A program made the translations under genes and the position numbers. Below are positions 1 to 8,029 of a DNA stretch of 64,000 bases, piece by piece (within the stretch, counting starts at the first letter, position 1; each line of letters begins with the position of its first letter). The stretch is taken from the NCBI GenBank assembly GCA_964237235.1, contig CAXSGY010000001.1:62001-126000 (forward strand), given 5' to 3'. Source of the DNA: GCA-002050365 sp964237235 (GTDB lineage: Bacteria; Acidobacteriota; Blastocatellia; Pyrinomonadales; Pyrinomonadaceae). A model generated the notes under the pieces. That model was not told where the DNA came from and made no database searches. It was given only the letters and a program-made list of their open reading frames with translations.

Positions 1-1028
1 ACTTCGGAATCGTCATCGGACGTTTCCAGCCCTTCCATTCAGCACATCAAAAATTAATCGAACACAGTTTATCTTTAGCCGAAAAAACGATTGTGATTTT
101 AGGCTCGGCGCGCAGCGCGTCCGACGTGAAAAACCCTTTCACGCCGGCGATGCGCGAGGAAATTATCCGCGCCTGTTTTCCACAGGAGGAAAACCGTCTG
201 ATTTTCCGGAGCGTGCGTGATTATCCGTATAACGACCACGTTTGGACGGCGGAGATTCAAAACATCGTCGCGGAAATAACCGACGAAACCGAACACGCGC
301 GCATTGCCGTCGTCGGATTTTTCAAAGACCGCAGCTCATATTACTTAAATCTTTTTCCGCAGTGGAATTTCGAGGAATTTTACACCGCCGATAAAAAACT
401 TTTAAGCATCCACGCGACCGACATTCGCGCCGATTTTTTCGACGGCAAAGATGATTGGAAAAAATCTCTGCCGCCGCAGGCAGCCGCCGCGCTCGACGTT
501 TTCAAGCAGACGGAAATCTTCCCGAATTTGCAAAAGGAATTCGCCTACCTGAAAAAATACAGGGAAGACACGCGCTTCGTCGGCGTGCCGTTCGAGCCAA
601 CGTTTATCACGACCGATGCGGTCGTCGTGCAAAGCGGACACGTTCTCGTCATCCGCCGCGGACATCAGCCGGGTAAAGGTTTGCTCGCGCTACCGGGCGG
701 ATTTCTGGCGGGCGGCTTAACGCTCGAAGACAACGCCGTCAAGGAATTAAAAGAAGAAACAAATATCAAACTTCCGTCGCAAGTTTTACGCGGCAGCATT
801 AAAAATCAAAAAGCCTTCGATCATCCCGAACGCTCGCAGCGCGGACGAACGGTAACTTTCGCTTACTACATCGAACTGGAACCGAGTTTGAAAGACGGCT
901 TGCCGCGCGTCAAAGGCGGCGACGATGCGGCGAAAGCCTTCTGGCTGCCGCTGTCCGCGCTCGGCGAAAAGGAAGACGAATTTTTTGAAGATCATTTGCA
1001 AATCGTGAAATGGTTTTTGGGAATTTAG
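1..1028 (+). CDS. Bifunctional NMN adenylyltransferase / Nudix hydrolase (5' end outside window)
   Basis: The frame is open from base 3, so the gene starts upstream of the window; the GTG at 93 is internal. The first visible residues carry the nucleotidyltransferase signature GRFQPFHSAH (about bases 18-47), the HxGH-like ATP site of NadM-type enzymes that join NMN and ATP to make NAD. The C-terminal half is a Nudix domain with the box GGFLAGGLTLEDNAVKELKEE at about 703-765. The KELKEE core is kept, but the first Glu of the Nudix box appears to be Leu. NadM-Nudix fusions are known from Synechocystis and Francisella, where the Nudix part cleaves ADP-ribose or related compounds. The nicotinamide phosphoribosyltransferase gene follows 111 bp downstream, so the pair forms a two-step nicotinamide-to-NAD salvage route. 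Confidence 0.9.
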   Translation, partial: FGIVIGRFQPFHSAHQKLIEHSLSLAEKTIVILGSARSASDVKNPFTPAMREEIIRACFPQEENRLIFRSVRDYPYNDHVWTAEIQNIVAEITDETEHARIAVVGFFKDRSSYYLNLFPQWNFEEFYTADKKLLSIHATDIRADFFDGKDDWKKSLPPQAAAALDVFKQTEIFPNLQKEFAYLKKYREDTRFVGVPFEPTFITTDAVVVQSGHVLVIRRGHQPGKGLLALPGGFLAGGLTLEDNAVKELKEETNIKLPSQVLRGSIKNQKAFDHPERSQRGRTVTFAYYIELEPSLKDGLPRVKGGDDAAKAFWLPLSALGEKEDEFFEDHLQIVKWFLGI

Positions 1029-1037
1029 GAATGTTTC

Positions 1038-1092
1038 AAATGCATAGAAACATAGAAAGCAATACCTATGTTCCTTATGTCCCTATGTGTTT
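1038..1092. repeat. Short-period inverted tandem repeat between nadM and nadV
   Basis: The left arm repeats a unit close to CATAGAAA. The right arm is a diverged reverse complement with the same ~8 bp period. It is one of about ten such loci in this window. It could fold as a hairpin in the mRNA between the two NAD salvage genes. Confidence 0.6.
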
Positions 1093-1139
1093 AAAAAATT
1101 AGGCTTTCAGGGAGAAAGCCGAAAATTGGAGAAAAAAAT

Positions 1140-2561
1140 ATGTTTGAAATTAACAGAATAATTGACACGGATTCGTATAAAGCGAGTCATTGGCTGCAAT
1201 ATCCGCCGAATACGACCAGAGCGTTTTACTATCTCGAATCGCGCGGCAGCGACAGAGATTGGAATGAAACCGTTTTTTTCGGCTTGCAGTATTTGCTGAA
1301 AAATTATTTTCTTGCGCCGTTCACGCAGGCGTTGGTCGAGGAAGCGCGCGAGGTGATCGAGGCGCACGGTTTGCCGTTTAATTACGACGGCTGGACGAGT
1401 TTGATTAAAAGGCACGACGGCAAATTGCCTCTGCGAATTCGTAGCGTCGCGGAAGGCGCGATCGTTCCGCTGCACAATGTTTTGATGACGGTCGAGACGA
1501 CTGATGACGAATTCGCGTGGATCGGCAGTTGGTTTGAAACGCAGCTTCTGCGCGTTTGGTATGCGATTACGGTCGCCACGCAGTCGTTTCAAATTAAAAA
1601 AGACGTTTATCAATTTTTGCGAGAAACGGCGGACGATGCCGACGCGGAAATCGCTTATAAAGTTCACGATTTCGGCGCGCGCGGCGTATCTTCGCAAGAG
1701 ACGGCGGCAATCGGCGGCGCGGCGCATCTCGTCAATTTTATGGGAACCGACACGATGGCGGCGTTGCTTCTGCACCGCAAATTTTACGGCGCGGCGATGG
1801 CGGGATTTTCGATTCCGGCGGCGGAACATTCGACGATCACGTCGTGGGGTAGAGAAAACGAAATCGAGGCGTATCGCAATATGCTCGAACAATTTGCCAA
1901 ACCCGGAAAAATCGTCGCCGTCGTTTCCGATTCGTGGAATATTTACAACGCCGTCGAACGAATTTGGGGCGAACAGCTCAAACAGAAAGTCATTGATTCG
2001 GGCGCAACGATTGTGATTCGCCCCGATTCGGGCGAGCCGGTCGAAGTCGTTTCAAAGGTCGCTGATATCCTAGCCGAAAAATTCGGTTGTGAAATTAATT
2101 CCAAAGGCTTTAAGGTTTTGAAAAACGTGCGAATCATTCAAGGCGACGGCGTGAATCAAAATTCGATCCGGCAGATTTTAGAGCGTCTGAAAACCGAAGG
2201 ATTTTCCGCCTCGAACATCGCGTTCGGCATCGGCGGCTCGCTGCTGCAAAAAATTGACCGCGACACTTTGAAATTCGCTTACAAATGTTCGGCAATCGTC
2301 GTTGACGGCGAATGGCGCGACGTTTACAAACAACCGATTACCGACCGCGGCAAACGCAGCAAACGCGGGCGGTTGGATTTAGTTTGCAGAGACGAAAATT
2401 ATGAAACCGTCAAGCTCGAAGCGGACGAAAAATCCTTCGCCGCAGATTCGGCGATGCGCGTCGTTTATGAAAACGGGAAACTTTTAATTGACGAAAATTT
2501 GGACGAAATCAGGGCGCGGGCAGCGCGGGGTTTTCAAAATGCGGCGGCTCGTGTAAATTAA
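1140..2561 (+). CDS. nadV: Nicotinamide phosphoribosyltransferase (NAMPT/NadV)
   Basis: This 473-residue enzyme converts nicotinamide and PRPP to NMN in the cytoplasm. The match to the NAMPT family is strong across the length: DTDSYKASHWLQYPPNT at the N-terminus, PAAEHSTITSWG around residue 225 with the catalytic His (His247 in human NAMPT), VVSDSWNIYNAVERIWGE, IRPDSGEP for the ribose-phosphate, QGDGVNQN and GIGGSLLQK. Length fits the family (about 460-490). The start is supported by GGAGAAAAAA just upstream of the ATG. It lies directly after the NMN adenylyltransferase-Nudix gene, so nicotinamide can be taken to NAD by two neighbouring genes without the deamidating route. Confidence 0.96.
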   Translation: MFEINRIIDTDSYKASHWLQYPPNTTRAFYYLESRGSDRDWNETVFFGLQYLLKNYFLAPFTQALVEEAREVIEAHGLPFNYDGWTSLIKRHDGKLPLRIRSVAEGAIVPLHNVLMTVETTDDEFAWIGSWFETQLLRVWYAITVATQSFQIKKDVYQFLRETADDADAEIAYKVHDFGARGVSSQETAAIGGAAHLVNFMGTDTMAALLLHRKFYGAAMAGFSIPAAEHSTITSWGRENEIEAYRNMLEQFAKPGKIVAVVSDSWNIYNAVERIWGEQLKQKVIDSGATIVIRPDSGEPVEVVSKVADILAEKFGCEINSKGFKVLKNVRIIQGDGVNQNSIRQILERLKTEGFSASNIAFGIGGSLLQKIDRDTLKFAYKCSAIVVDGEWRDVYKQPITDRGKRSKRGRLDLVCRDENYETVKLEADEKSFAADSAMRVVYENGKLLIDENLDEIRARAARGFQNAAARVN

Positions 2562-2623
2562 ATTTTACAAATCCATTTAAGAACGGCGGACGCGAAAATT
2601 CGTCCGCCGCCGAACTGAAATTT

Positions 2624-2965
2624 ATGAAAACGGAAAACGAGCGAATCGAAACATACGCGGAATTTTGGGATTATTACGTCGCCGAACACGCGCAGCCTTT
2701 GACGCGTCTTCTGCATTTTGTCGGCACGACGCTCGGCTTGGTTCTGCTCGTTTGGATTTTTCAAAGCGGAAAATGGATTTATTTGCCGCTCTGTTTCGTC
2801 GTCGGCTACGCCTTCGCGTGGATTTCGCATTTCTTCGTCGAACACAATCAACCGGCGACCTTTAAATATCCGTTCTGGTCGTTTATCTCGGATTACAAAA
2901 TGGTTTTTTATATGCTGACCGGCAAAATGAACGCCGAGGTCGAGCGCGTTTCGTCGCAAAAATAG
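2624..2965 (+). CDS. DUF962 / Mpo1-like membrane protein
   Basis: A 113-residue protein with the DUF962 pattern: an acidic N-terminal segment ending in YVAEHAQPLTRLLHFVGTT, two hydrophobic stretches (about residues 36-50 and 53-68) and the HFFVEHNQPATF segment. The conserved histidines (LLHF, SHFF, EHNQP) match those in yeast Mpo1, an iron-dependent dioxygenase acting on 2-hydroxy fatty acids. A similar role here is possible but not shown. It sits 62 bp after nadV on the same strand and faces a glycosyltransferase gene on the other strand, so it may be the last gene of the nad transcription unit. Confidence 0.85.
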   Translation: MKTENERIETYAEFWDYYVAEHAQPLTRLLHFVGTTLGLVLLVWIFQSGKWIYLPLCFVVGYAFAWISHFFVEHNQPATFKYPFWSFISDYKMVFYMLTGKMNAEVERVSSQK

Positions 2966-2984
2966 AATTCGATTTTCGACAAGA

Positions 2985-4064
2985 TTATTTACGGCTCGAA
3001 GAAATTTCCGCGTAGATTTTTTCGAGTTTTTTGATGTAATCGTCAATCGAAAAATTCGTTTCGACGGTCGCCCGCGCATTTGCCCGCAGATGTTTCCAAT
3101 CAATTTTGTCGAGCAGCAAATCTCTCAATTTTTCGGCAACCTGCGCTGCATTATACGGTTCGACCAAAAATCCGTTCGCGCCGTCGTTGATGACGGCGCG
3201 AACGGACGCGACATCCGCCGCGACGACGACGCAGCCCGCCGCCAACGCTTCGAGCATCGCCACGGGCAAGCCTTCGCCGTAGCGCGAAGGCAACAAAAAA
3301 ACGTCGCTCGCCGCCAACTGTTTCCATTTTTCCGCCACGCCCGCCACGCCGCCGTAAAAAAAGTTTTCGCCGAGAATTTCCGTCATTTCCGCGACGAAAA
3401 AATCCTTCGCTTCGCCCGCGCCGAAACATCGGAATTTGAAATCGAAATTTTCGTTTTTTAAAATTCGACACGCTTCGACGATTTCCGCCAAGCCTTTCGA
3501 TTCGTGCAATCGTCCGAGAAAGATAATCGTTTTTTCCGTTTTCAATTTGCGCTCAGACGGCACCGCTTCGTCAAAAGCGACGGCGTTCGGCAAAACTTCG
3601 ATGTCGAGATTTTGAAGGCGATTTGTCAGACTTTGTTTTTCGATTTCGCTTAGCACAATAATTTTTTGCGCGCGCCGAAACATTTTTTCGGTCATCGCGG
3701 CGAGCGCGCGATTTTGGAAATCTTCCATCAAAAAACGTCCGCCGTGCAGATGCAGCAGAACGGGCTGGCGGGCAATTCGCGTCGCCGCGACGAGCGCGAA
3801 ATCGCGGACGATTGCCAAAGGCGTGAGCGTCGTGTTGAGATGAATCAAATCAATTCGTTCGCGCCGGATCGTTCGCAAGAAACGCGGAATTAAAACGATT
3901 TGCTGTAAAATCCATTGCGCCCCGATTCGTTCGCCGTCGCGTTTTCCGGCTTGAAAATGATAAAACGTCGCCGCGCCGCGCTTGATAATCTGGCGAACGA
4001 GCGTCGAAATGCCGCTGACGTTTTCCTTTTCGTCGAGACTCGGCGCGGTGATTAAAATGTTCAT
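2985..4064 (-). CDS. GT4-family glycosyltransferase
   Basis: A 359-residue GT-B retaining glycosyltransferase. The N-terminal acceptor domain has the early Gly/Ser loop (NVSGISTLVRQ) and HLNTTLTPLAI. The C-terminal nucleotide-sugar domain starts at IIFLGRLHESKG (about residue 180) and carries the EX7E motif as EGLPVAMLE (about residue 270), typical of glycosyltransferase group 1. It is divergent from the exopolysaccharide-initiating glycosylphosphotransferase just to its right (about 110 bp between starts), so both probably serve the same surface polysaccharide. The sugar donor and acceptor cannot be read from the sequence. Confidence 0.9.
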   Translation of the reverse strand: MNILITAPSLDEKENVSGISTLVRQIIKRGAATFYHFQAGKRDGERIGAQWILQQIVLIPRFLRTIRRERIDLIHLNTTLTPLAIVRDFALVAATRIARQPVLLHLHGGRFLMEDFQNRALAAMTEKMFRRAQKIIVLSEIEKQSLTNRLQNLDIEVLPNAVAFDEAVPSERKLKTEKTIIFLGRLHESKGLAEIVEACRILKNENFDFKFRCFGAGEAKDFFVAEMTEILGENFFYGGVAGVAEKWKQLAASDVFLLPSRYGEGLPVAMLEALAAGCVVVAADVASVRAVINDGANGFLVEPYNAAQVAEKLRDLLLDKIDWKHLRANARATVETNFSIDDYIKKLEKIYAEISSSRK

Positions 4065-4174
4065 TCGTTTTGTTTGAATTAAAGCGAATAAAAAGAATAA
4101 CGCACCGTCGTTCGGTTGTCAGCCGCTCGTCGTTTGCAAGAAACGGCGGTTTAGCATACAAACAAATAAGCCGG

Positions 4175-5773
4175 ATGAAAGCCGAAGCCGCCGTCAAAAC
4201 CCGAATCGAACTCGTCAAAACGGAAAACCGCGTGCCGCCGTTCGTGATGCCGCTCGTCAAATTTTTGATGTTCGCGGCGGACGCTTTTCTGGCGGCGGCG
4301 TGTTTTATGCTGGCTTTCGTCGTGCGCGAAGGCGACGCGGTTTTCGCCAACGGCGCGTGGGCTTTCTCGGAAGAATTCAAGCCCTATGCGGGCGTTTTGT
4401 TTTTCGTCGTGGCAATTCGCTTGACGATGCTCGTTTATCAGAGAGTTTATCGTATGCAGGGCGCGTTTTCATACGTCAACGAGCTGATAAAAATTTTCAA
4501 AGCCGTCGCGGTCGGTTCGCTTTTAATCGTCAGTTTCACGTTTCTGTTTCGCGGCGGTTTCGCGTTCCGCGATTTTCCTTATTCGCGCGGCGTGTTCGCG
4601 CTCGATTTCGTTTTCGCGCTGCTCGCTTTTTCCGCGTTTCATCTGGTTCTGCGCCGCGTGCAAACTCTTGCGCGGGCGCGCGACATTAACTTGATTCCGA
4701 CTTTAATCGTCGGCACGAACAGCGAAGCGATCCAGACGATTCAGGAATTGCAAAAACGCACCGATTTGGGTTATCGCGTCGTCGGCGTGATCGAGAACGA
4801 ATTACGAATTACGAATTACGAATTACGAATCGCCGGATCGAACGACGCGCAAATCCGAAATCCAAAATCCAAAATCCAAAATCCGAATGTTCCGATTGTC
4901 GGGACGCTCGACGATTTGCCGGAAGTGATTGATAAATTAGCGATTCAGGAAGTTATCATCACCGACGAAAATGTGCCGGGCGAGCGGTTGTTTGAAGCAA
5001 TGATGCGAATCGGGCGCAAGCGGCGCGTCGAATTTCGGCTCGCGCCGTCTTTATATAACTTTTTGCCGCAAAAAACGAGCGTCGAACAAATCGGCGTTTT
5101 GCCGATGGTCAGGCTTTTCCGCGAACCGCTGTCGGATGCTGAAAAGTTTGCCAAACGGATTTTCGACATCATCATTTCCGCCGTCGTTTTGATTTTAGTT
5201 TCACCGCTTTGGCTCGCCGTTTCCCTGTTCGTCAAATTAGATTCCCAGGGCAAAATTTTGTTCAGGCAAGAGCGCGTCGGAATGGACGGACGCAAATTCT
5301 TGTGCTACAAATTTCGCACGATGAAATCCGACTCGGACGAGCAATTGCACCGCGCAGCATATCGCAAAAACATCGAAGGCGGAACGGAAGCGAACGCGGG
5401 CGACGCGGCGAAACCCGTTTTCGGCAAAGTCAGAAACGACCCGCGCGTGACGCGTTTCGGCAAATTTCTGCGGCGCACCAGTCTCGATGAGCTGCCGCAA
5501 TTTTTAAATGTTTTAATCGGCGATATGAGCGTCGTCGGCGCGCGTCCGCCGATTCCTTATGAAGTCGAAGATTACGATTTGCGCCACCGCAAGCGGCTCG
5601 ATATGAAACCCGGAATCACGGGCTTGTGGCAGGTTTCGGGCAGAAATCGTCTGACGTTCGAGGAAATGGTGCAGATTGATCTTTTTTACATCGAAAATTG
5701 GTCTCTGTGGCTCGATTTGAAAATTATTCTGCTGACTTTGCCCGCCGTTCTGCGCGGCGACGGAGCCAGATAA
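4175..5773 (+). CDS. Exopolysaccharide-initiating polyprenyl glycosylphosphotransferase (WbaP/EpsE-like)
   Basis: Transfers a sugar-1-phosphate to undecaprenyl phosphate to start a cell-surface polysaccharide. Four N-terminal membrane segments (starting MPLVKFLMFAADAFL) precede a Rossmann-like CoA_binding_3 region, a fifth membrane helix (IFDIIISAVVLILV) and the bacterial sugar transferase domain. That domain shows FRQERVGMDGRKF, YKFRTMKSD, LRRTSLDELPQFLNV, GARPP and PGITGLWQVSGRN. I start at ATG 4175; an in-frame upstream ATG at 4070 would leave 5 bp to the divergent glycosyltransferase start and adds 35 residues of low quality. Around residues 208-238 the protein contains a repeat-derived insert (see 4798-4887). 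prmC begins 4 bp after the stop. Confidence 0.93.
   Translation: MKAEAAVKTRIELVKTENRVPPFVMPLVKFLMFAADAFLAAACFMLAFVVREGDAVFANGAWAFSEEFKPYAGVLFFVVAIRLTMLVYQRVYRMQGAFSYVNELIKIFKAVAVGSLLIVSFTFLFRGGFAFRDFPYSRGVFALDFVFALLAFSAFHLVLRRVQTLARARDINLIPTLIVGTNSEAIQTIQELQKRTDLGYRVVGVIENELRITNYELRIAGSNDAQIRNPKSKIQNPNVPIVGTLDDLPEVIDKLAIQEVIITDENVPGERLFEAMMRIGRKRRVEFRLAPSLYNFLPQKTSVEQIGVLPMVRLFREPLSDAEKFAKRIFDIIISAVVLILVSPLWLAVSLFVKLDSQGKILFRQERVGMDGRKFLCYKFRTMKSDSDEQLHRAAYRKNIEGGTEANAGDAAKPVFGKVRNDPRVTRFGKFLRRTSLDELPQFLNVLIGDMSVVGARPPIPYEVEDYDLRHRKRLDMKPGITGLWQVSGRNRLTFEEMVQIDLFYIENWSLWLDLKIILLTLPAVLRGDGAR
4798..4887 (+). repeat. In-frame heptamer tandem repeats inside the glycosylphosphotransferase gene
   Basis: Two arrays: 4798-4830 is nearly perfect repeats of the 7-mer GAATTAC, and 4851-4887 is repeats of the 7-mer AAATCCA. 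Three 7-mers make seven codons, so the arrays encode a period-7 peptide (NELRITNYELRI, then a run rich in NPKSKIQNP) without breaking the frame. The insert sits in a loop of the Rossmann-like region. The same AATTACG unit appears after recA at 20900-20977. Confidence 0.85.
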
Positions 5774-5777
5774 ATTT

Positions 5778-6620
5778 GTGAATATCCCGCAAATTCTCAA
5801 CATCGCCGCCGAAATTTTGCGCGCCAAAGGCATCGCCGAATCGCGCCGCGAAGCCGCCTCGCTGCTCGCCTTCGCTCTCGGCAAAGACAAAACTTTTCTC
5901 GTCGCGCACGCCGAATATGAATTATCCGCCGAAGAACAAACGCGCTTTGACGAAGTTATCGGGCGGCGCGCAAACCGTGAGCCGTTTCAGTATATCGTCG
6001 GCAGACAGGAATTTTACGGGCTTAATTTTCTCGTCACGAACGACGTTTTGATTCCGCGCCCGGAAACCGAATTGATCGTCGAAGCGGCGATTGAAATTTT
6101 GAAAAACAAACCGTCGAAATTCTGCGAAGTCGGCATCGGTTCGGGCTGCATTTCCGTTTCGATTTTGAATGCGCTGAAAAATACCTCCGCAATCGGTTCG
6201 GACATCTCTCAAAACGCGCTGAAGGTTGCGAAAAAGAACGCGGAAATTCATCGGGTTTCAGGGCGGCTCGAATTGAAAGTTTCCGACGTTTTCGATTCTC
6301 TGCTTGAAGAAAAATTCGATTTAATCGTTTCCAATCCGCCGTATATCTCGGTCGAAGACGTAAAAACATTGCAGCCCGAAGTGCGTGATTTCGAGCCGCC
6401 GGCGGCTTTGACCGACGGTGCAGACGGCTTTTCGATAATCGAAAAAATCATCGTTGATTCGCCGCGCTTTCTCATTGAAGACGGATTTTTGTTAATGGAA
6501 ATCGGTTTCGGTCAGGCAAGGGCGGTCGAGAAAATGTTCGATAAAAATACCTGGCGGCGAATAGAATTTTTGCCGGATTTACAAAATATTCCGCGCACAA
6601 TCAAAGCGGAAAAGGGTTAA
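5778..6620 (+). CDS. prmC: Peptide chain release factor N5-glutamine methyltransferase
   Basis: A SAM-dependent methyltransferase that methylates the GGQ glutamine of release factors RF1/RF2. It has the PrmC N-terminal helical domain with ESRREAASLLAFAL, the GREPFQYIVG-type motif (NREPFQYIVGRQEFYG), the SAM loop EVGIGSGCISVSIL (about residue 116) and the catalytic NPPYIS (about residue 185). Length of 280 fits the family. The GTG start at 5778 lies four bases after the preceding stop, suggesting translational coupling to the glycosylphosphotransferase. Confidence 0.95.
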   Translation: MNIPQILNIAAEILRAKGIAESRREAASLLAFALGKDKTFLVAHAEYELSAEEQTRFDEVIGRRANREPFQYIVGRQEFYGLNFLVTNDVLIPRPETELIVEAAIEILKNKPSKFCEVGIGSGCISVSILNALKNTSAIGSDISQNALKVAKKNAEIHRVSGRLELKVSDVFDSLLEEKFDLIVSNPPYISVEDVKTLQPEVRDFEPPAALTDGADGFSIIEKIIVDSPRFLIEDGFLLMEIGFGQARAVEKMFDKNTWRRIEFLPDLQNIPRTIKAEKG

Positions 6621-6771
6621 AATTAAACCGCATCGCAGCGAAAAATTTCGTTTCTCAACTTGATAAAATCCGTTTTTCTGTTACTTTTCACTTGGCTTGA
6701 ATTTTGCTATATTTCACTTTATCGAAAATTTGTTTTATTTTGATACAGTCAATTAACAAGGAGATGTTTTT

Positions 6772-7266
6772 ATGAGATACGAAAACGAACGAGACGAAAC
6801 GAGTGCGGGAACGAAATTAACATATTTATTGGTCGGCGGCGGCATCGGCGCGCTGCTCGCGCTGCTTTTCGCGCCTAAATCAGGCACGGAATTGCGCGGC
6901 GACATTGCCGACGCAACGCGCAAAGGCATTGAGAAAAGCAAGGAAACGGCGGCTTTAGTCGGCGAAAAAGCCGGTGATTATTACGAAGTTTCGCGCGACA
7001 AAGCGGGCGAGCTTTACTCGACCGCGCAAAGTAAGGCGAGCGATCTTTATTCGACCGCGCAGGACAAAGCCGGAGAAATCGCCGACAAAGCGAAAAGCGC
7101 GGTTTCTTCCGCGTCGAATCCGTTTTCAGCCGCGCTCGAAGCCGGAAAAGAAGCCTACACCGACGAAAAACGCCGCAACGAATCGAAGGCGATTTCCGAA
7201 GGTCGTCCGAGCTATCCGGTTAAAGGCGATAAGGCTTTGAACGCGCCGAAAGATACGAAGAACTAA
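6772..7266 (+). CDS. YtxH-domain protein
   Basis: A 164-residue protein with one N-terminal membrane segment (LTYLLVGGGIGALLALLFAP) followed by the typical YtxH lead GTELRGDI. The rest is a long charged amphipathic helix with an 11-residue-like repetition (DKAGELYSTAQSKASDLYSTAQDKAGE), as seen in YtxH and LEA-like stress proteins. YtxH proteins are linked to general stress in Bacillus; the exact role is unknown. The start is supported by AAGGAGATG upstream. It is followed after 32 bp by the DUF948-like gene, a pairing common in bacteria. Confidence 0.85.
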   Translation: MRYENERDETSAGTKLTYLLVGGGIGALLALLFAPKSGTELRGDIADATRKGIEKSKETAALVGEKAGDYYEVSRDKAGELYSTAQSKASDLYSTAQDKAGEIADKAKSAVSSASNPFSAALEAGKEAYTDEKRRNESKAISEGRPSYPVKGDKALNAPKDTKN

Positions 7267-7298
7267 AAATGAACTAAAAATTATAAAAATCAAAAACT

Positions 7299-7838
7299 AT
7301 GAACGCCGGTGAACCCATCTTCTGGATAATGATCGCGTCAATCGTGATCGCCGTTAGTTTTGTGGTAATGGCAATCGCTCTGGTAGCGATTGCCATTGTC
7401 GTCAAACGAGTGATTGCGACCGTTTCGCGCGTCGAGGAAAAAATTGATCCGCTGCTCACGCAGGTCAACGCGATGAGCGTTCAGGGCAAGGAAATTTCCG
7501 TGCAGTTTACGGAAATTTCCAACAATCTTGCAACGGCGACAAAATACTTTTCCGAATCAGCCGCGCTCGTCAAAGATGAAGTCCGCGAGATTAAACAGCT
7601 CGTCGGCGAAACGGCGATTGTGGCGAAGGATAAAGTCGCGCTGGTCAGTCAAACGATTGACCAGACGCAGCATAAAGTCGTCACGACGACCGATTTTATC
7701 AACACGAAAATCGTCGAACCGGCGCGCGAACTCGCAGCGGTAATGGCGGGCGTGCGAAAAGGACTGGAAGTATTATTCGCGCCTGCGCCAAAACAAATTG
7801 ACCGCGTTTACACCGAAGACGAAATGTTTATCGGTTGA
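7299..7838 (+). CDS. DUF948-like single-pass membrane protein
   Basis: A 179-residue protein with one N-terminal membrane helix (residues 8-34, IMIASIVIAVSFVVMAIALV) followed by a long predicted coiled-coil rich in V, I, E and K, then a short tail rich in APAPKQIDRVYTEDEMF. This is the build of DUF948 proteins, which often accompany YtxH. Its final 18 codons and stop occur a second time, diverged, at 9946-10002, which suggests that the segment between the copies was inserted at this gene's 3' end. Confidence 0.75.
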   Translation: MNAGEPIFWIMIASIVIAVSFVVMAIALVAIAIVVKRVIATVSRVEEKIDPLLTQVNAMSVQGKEISVQFTEISNNLATATKYFSESAALVKDEVREIKQLVGETAIVAKDKVALVSQTIDQTQHKVVTTTDFINTKIVEPARELAAVMAGVRKGLEVLFAPAPKQIDRVYTEDEMFIG

Positions 7839-7840
7839 TT
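7785..7840 (+). repeat. Direct repeat, copy 1 (3' end of DUF948-like gene)
   Basis: The last ~54 coding bases plus TGATT match 9946-10002 in the same orientation with roughly ten differences and one extra base in the second copy. This copy is the functional end of the gene. The repeats bracket the GH104/ankyrin gene pair. Confidence 0.7.
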
Positions 7841-8029
7841 TTAGAAAAAAGTATTACTTGAATGGATGAAAATTCGGGTAAACGTCATATTGATGTACTT
7901 TGCTCATAGTTCTCTTGTATTTTGTTATTGTCACACTGATAACCGCAACTGTTTTTATAATTATTAAATCAATAGAAGTTAGCTCTCCGTCTGAAAACTT
8001 AAGACAGCCATATTTTGGGGAAAAATTAA

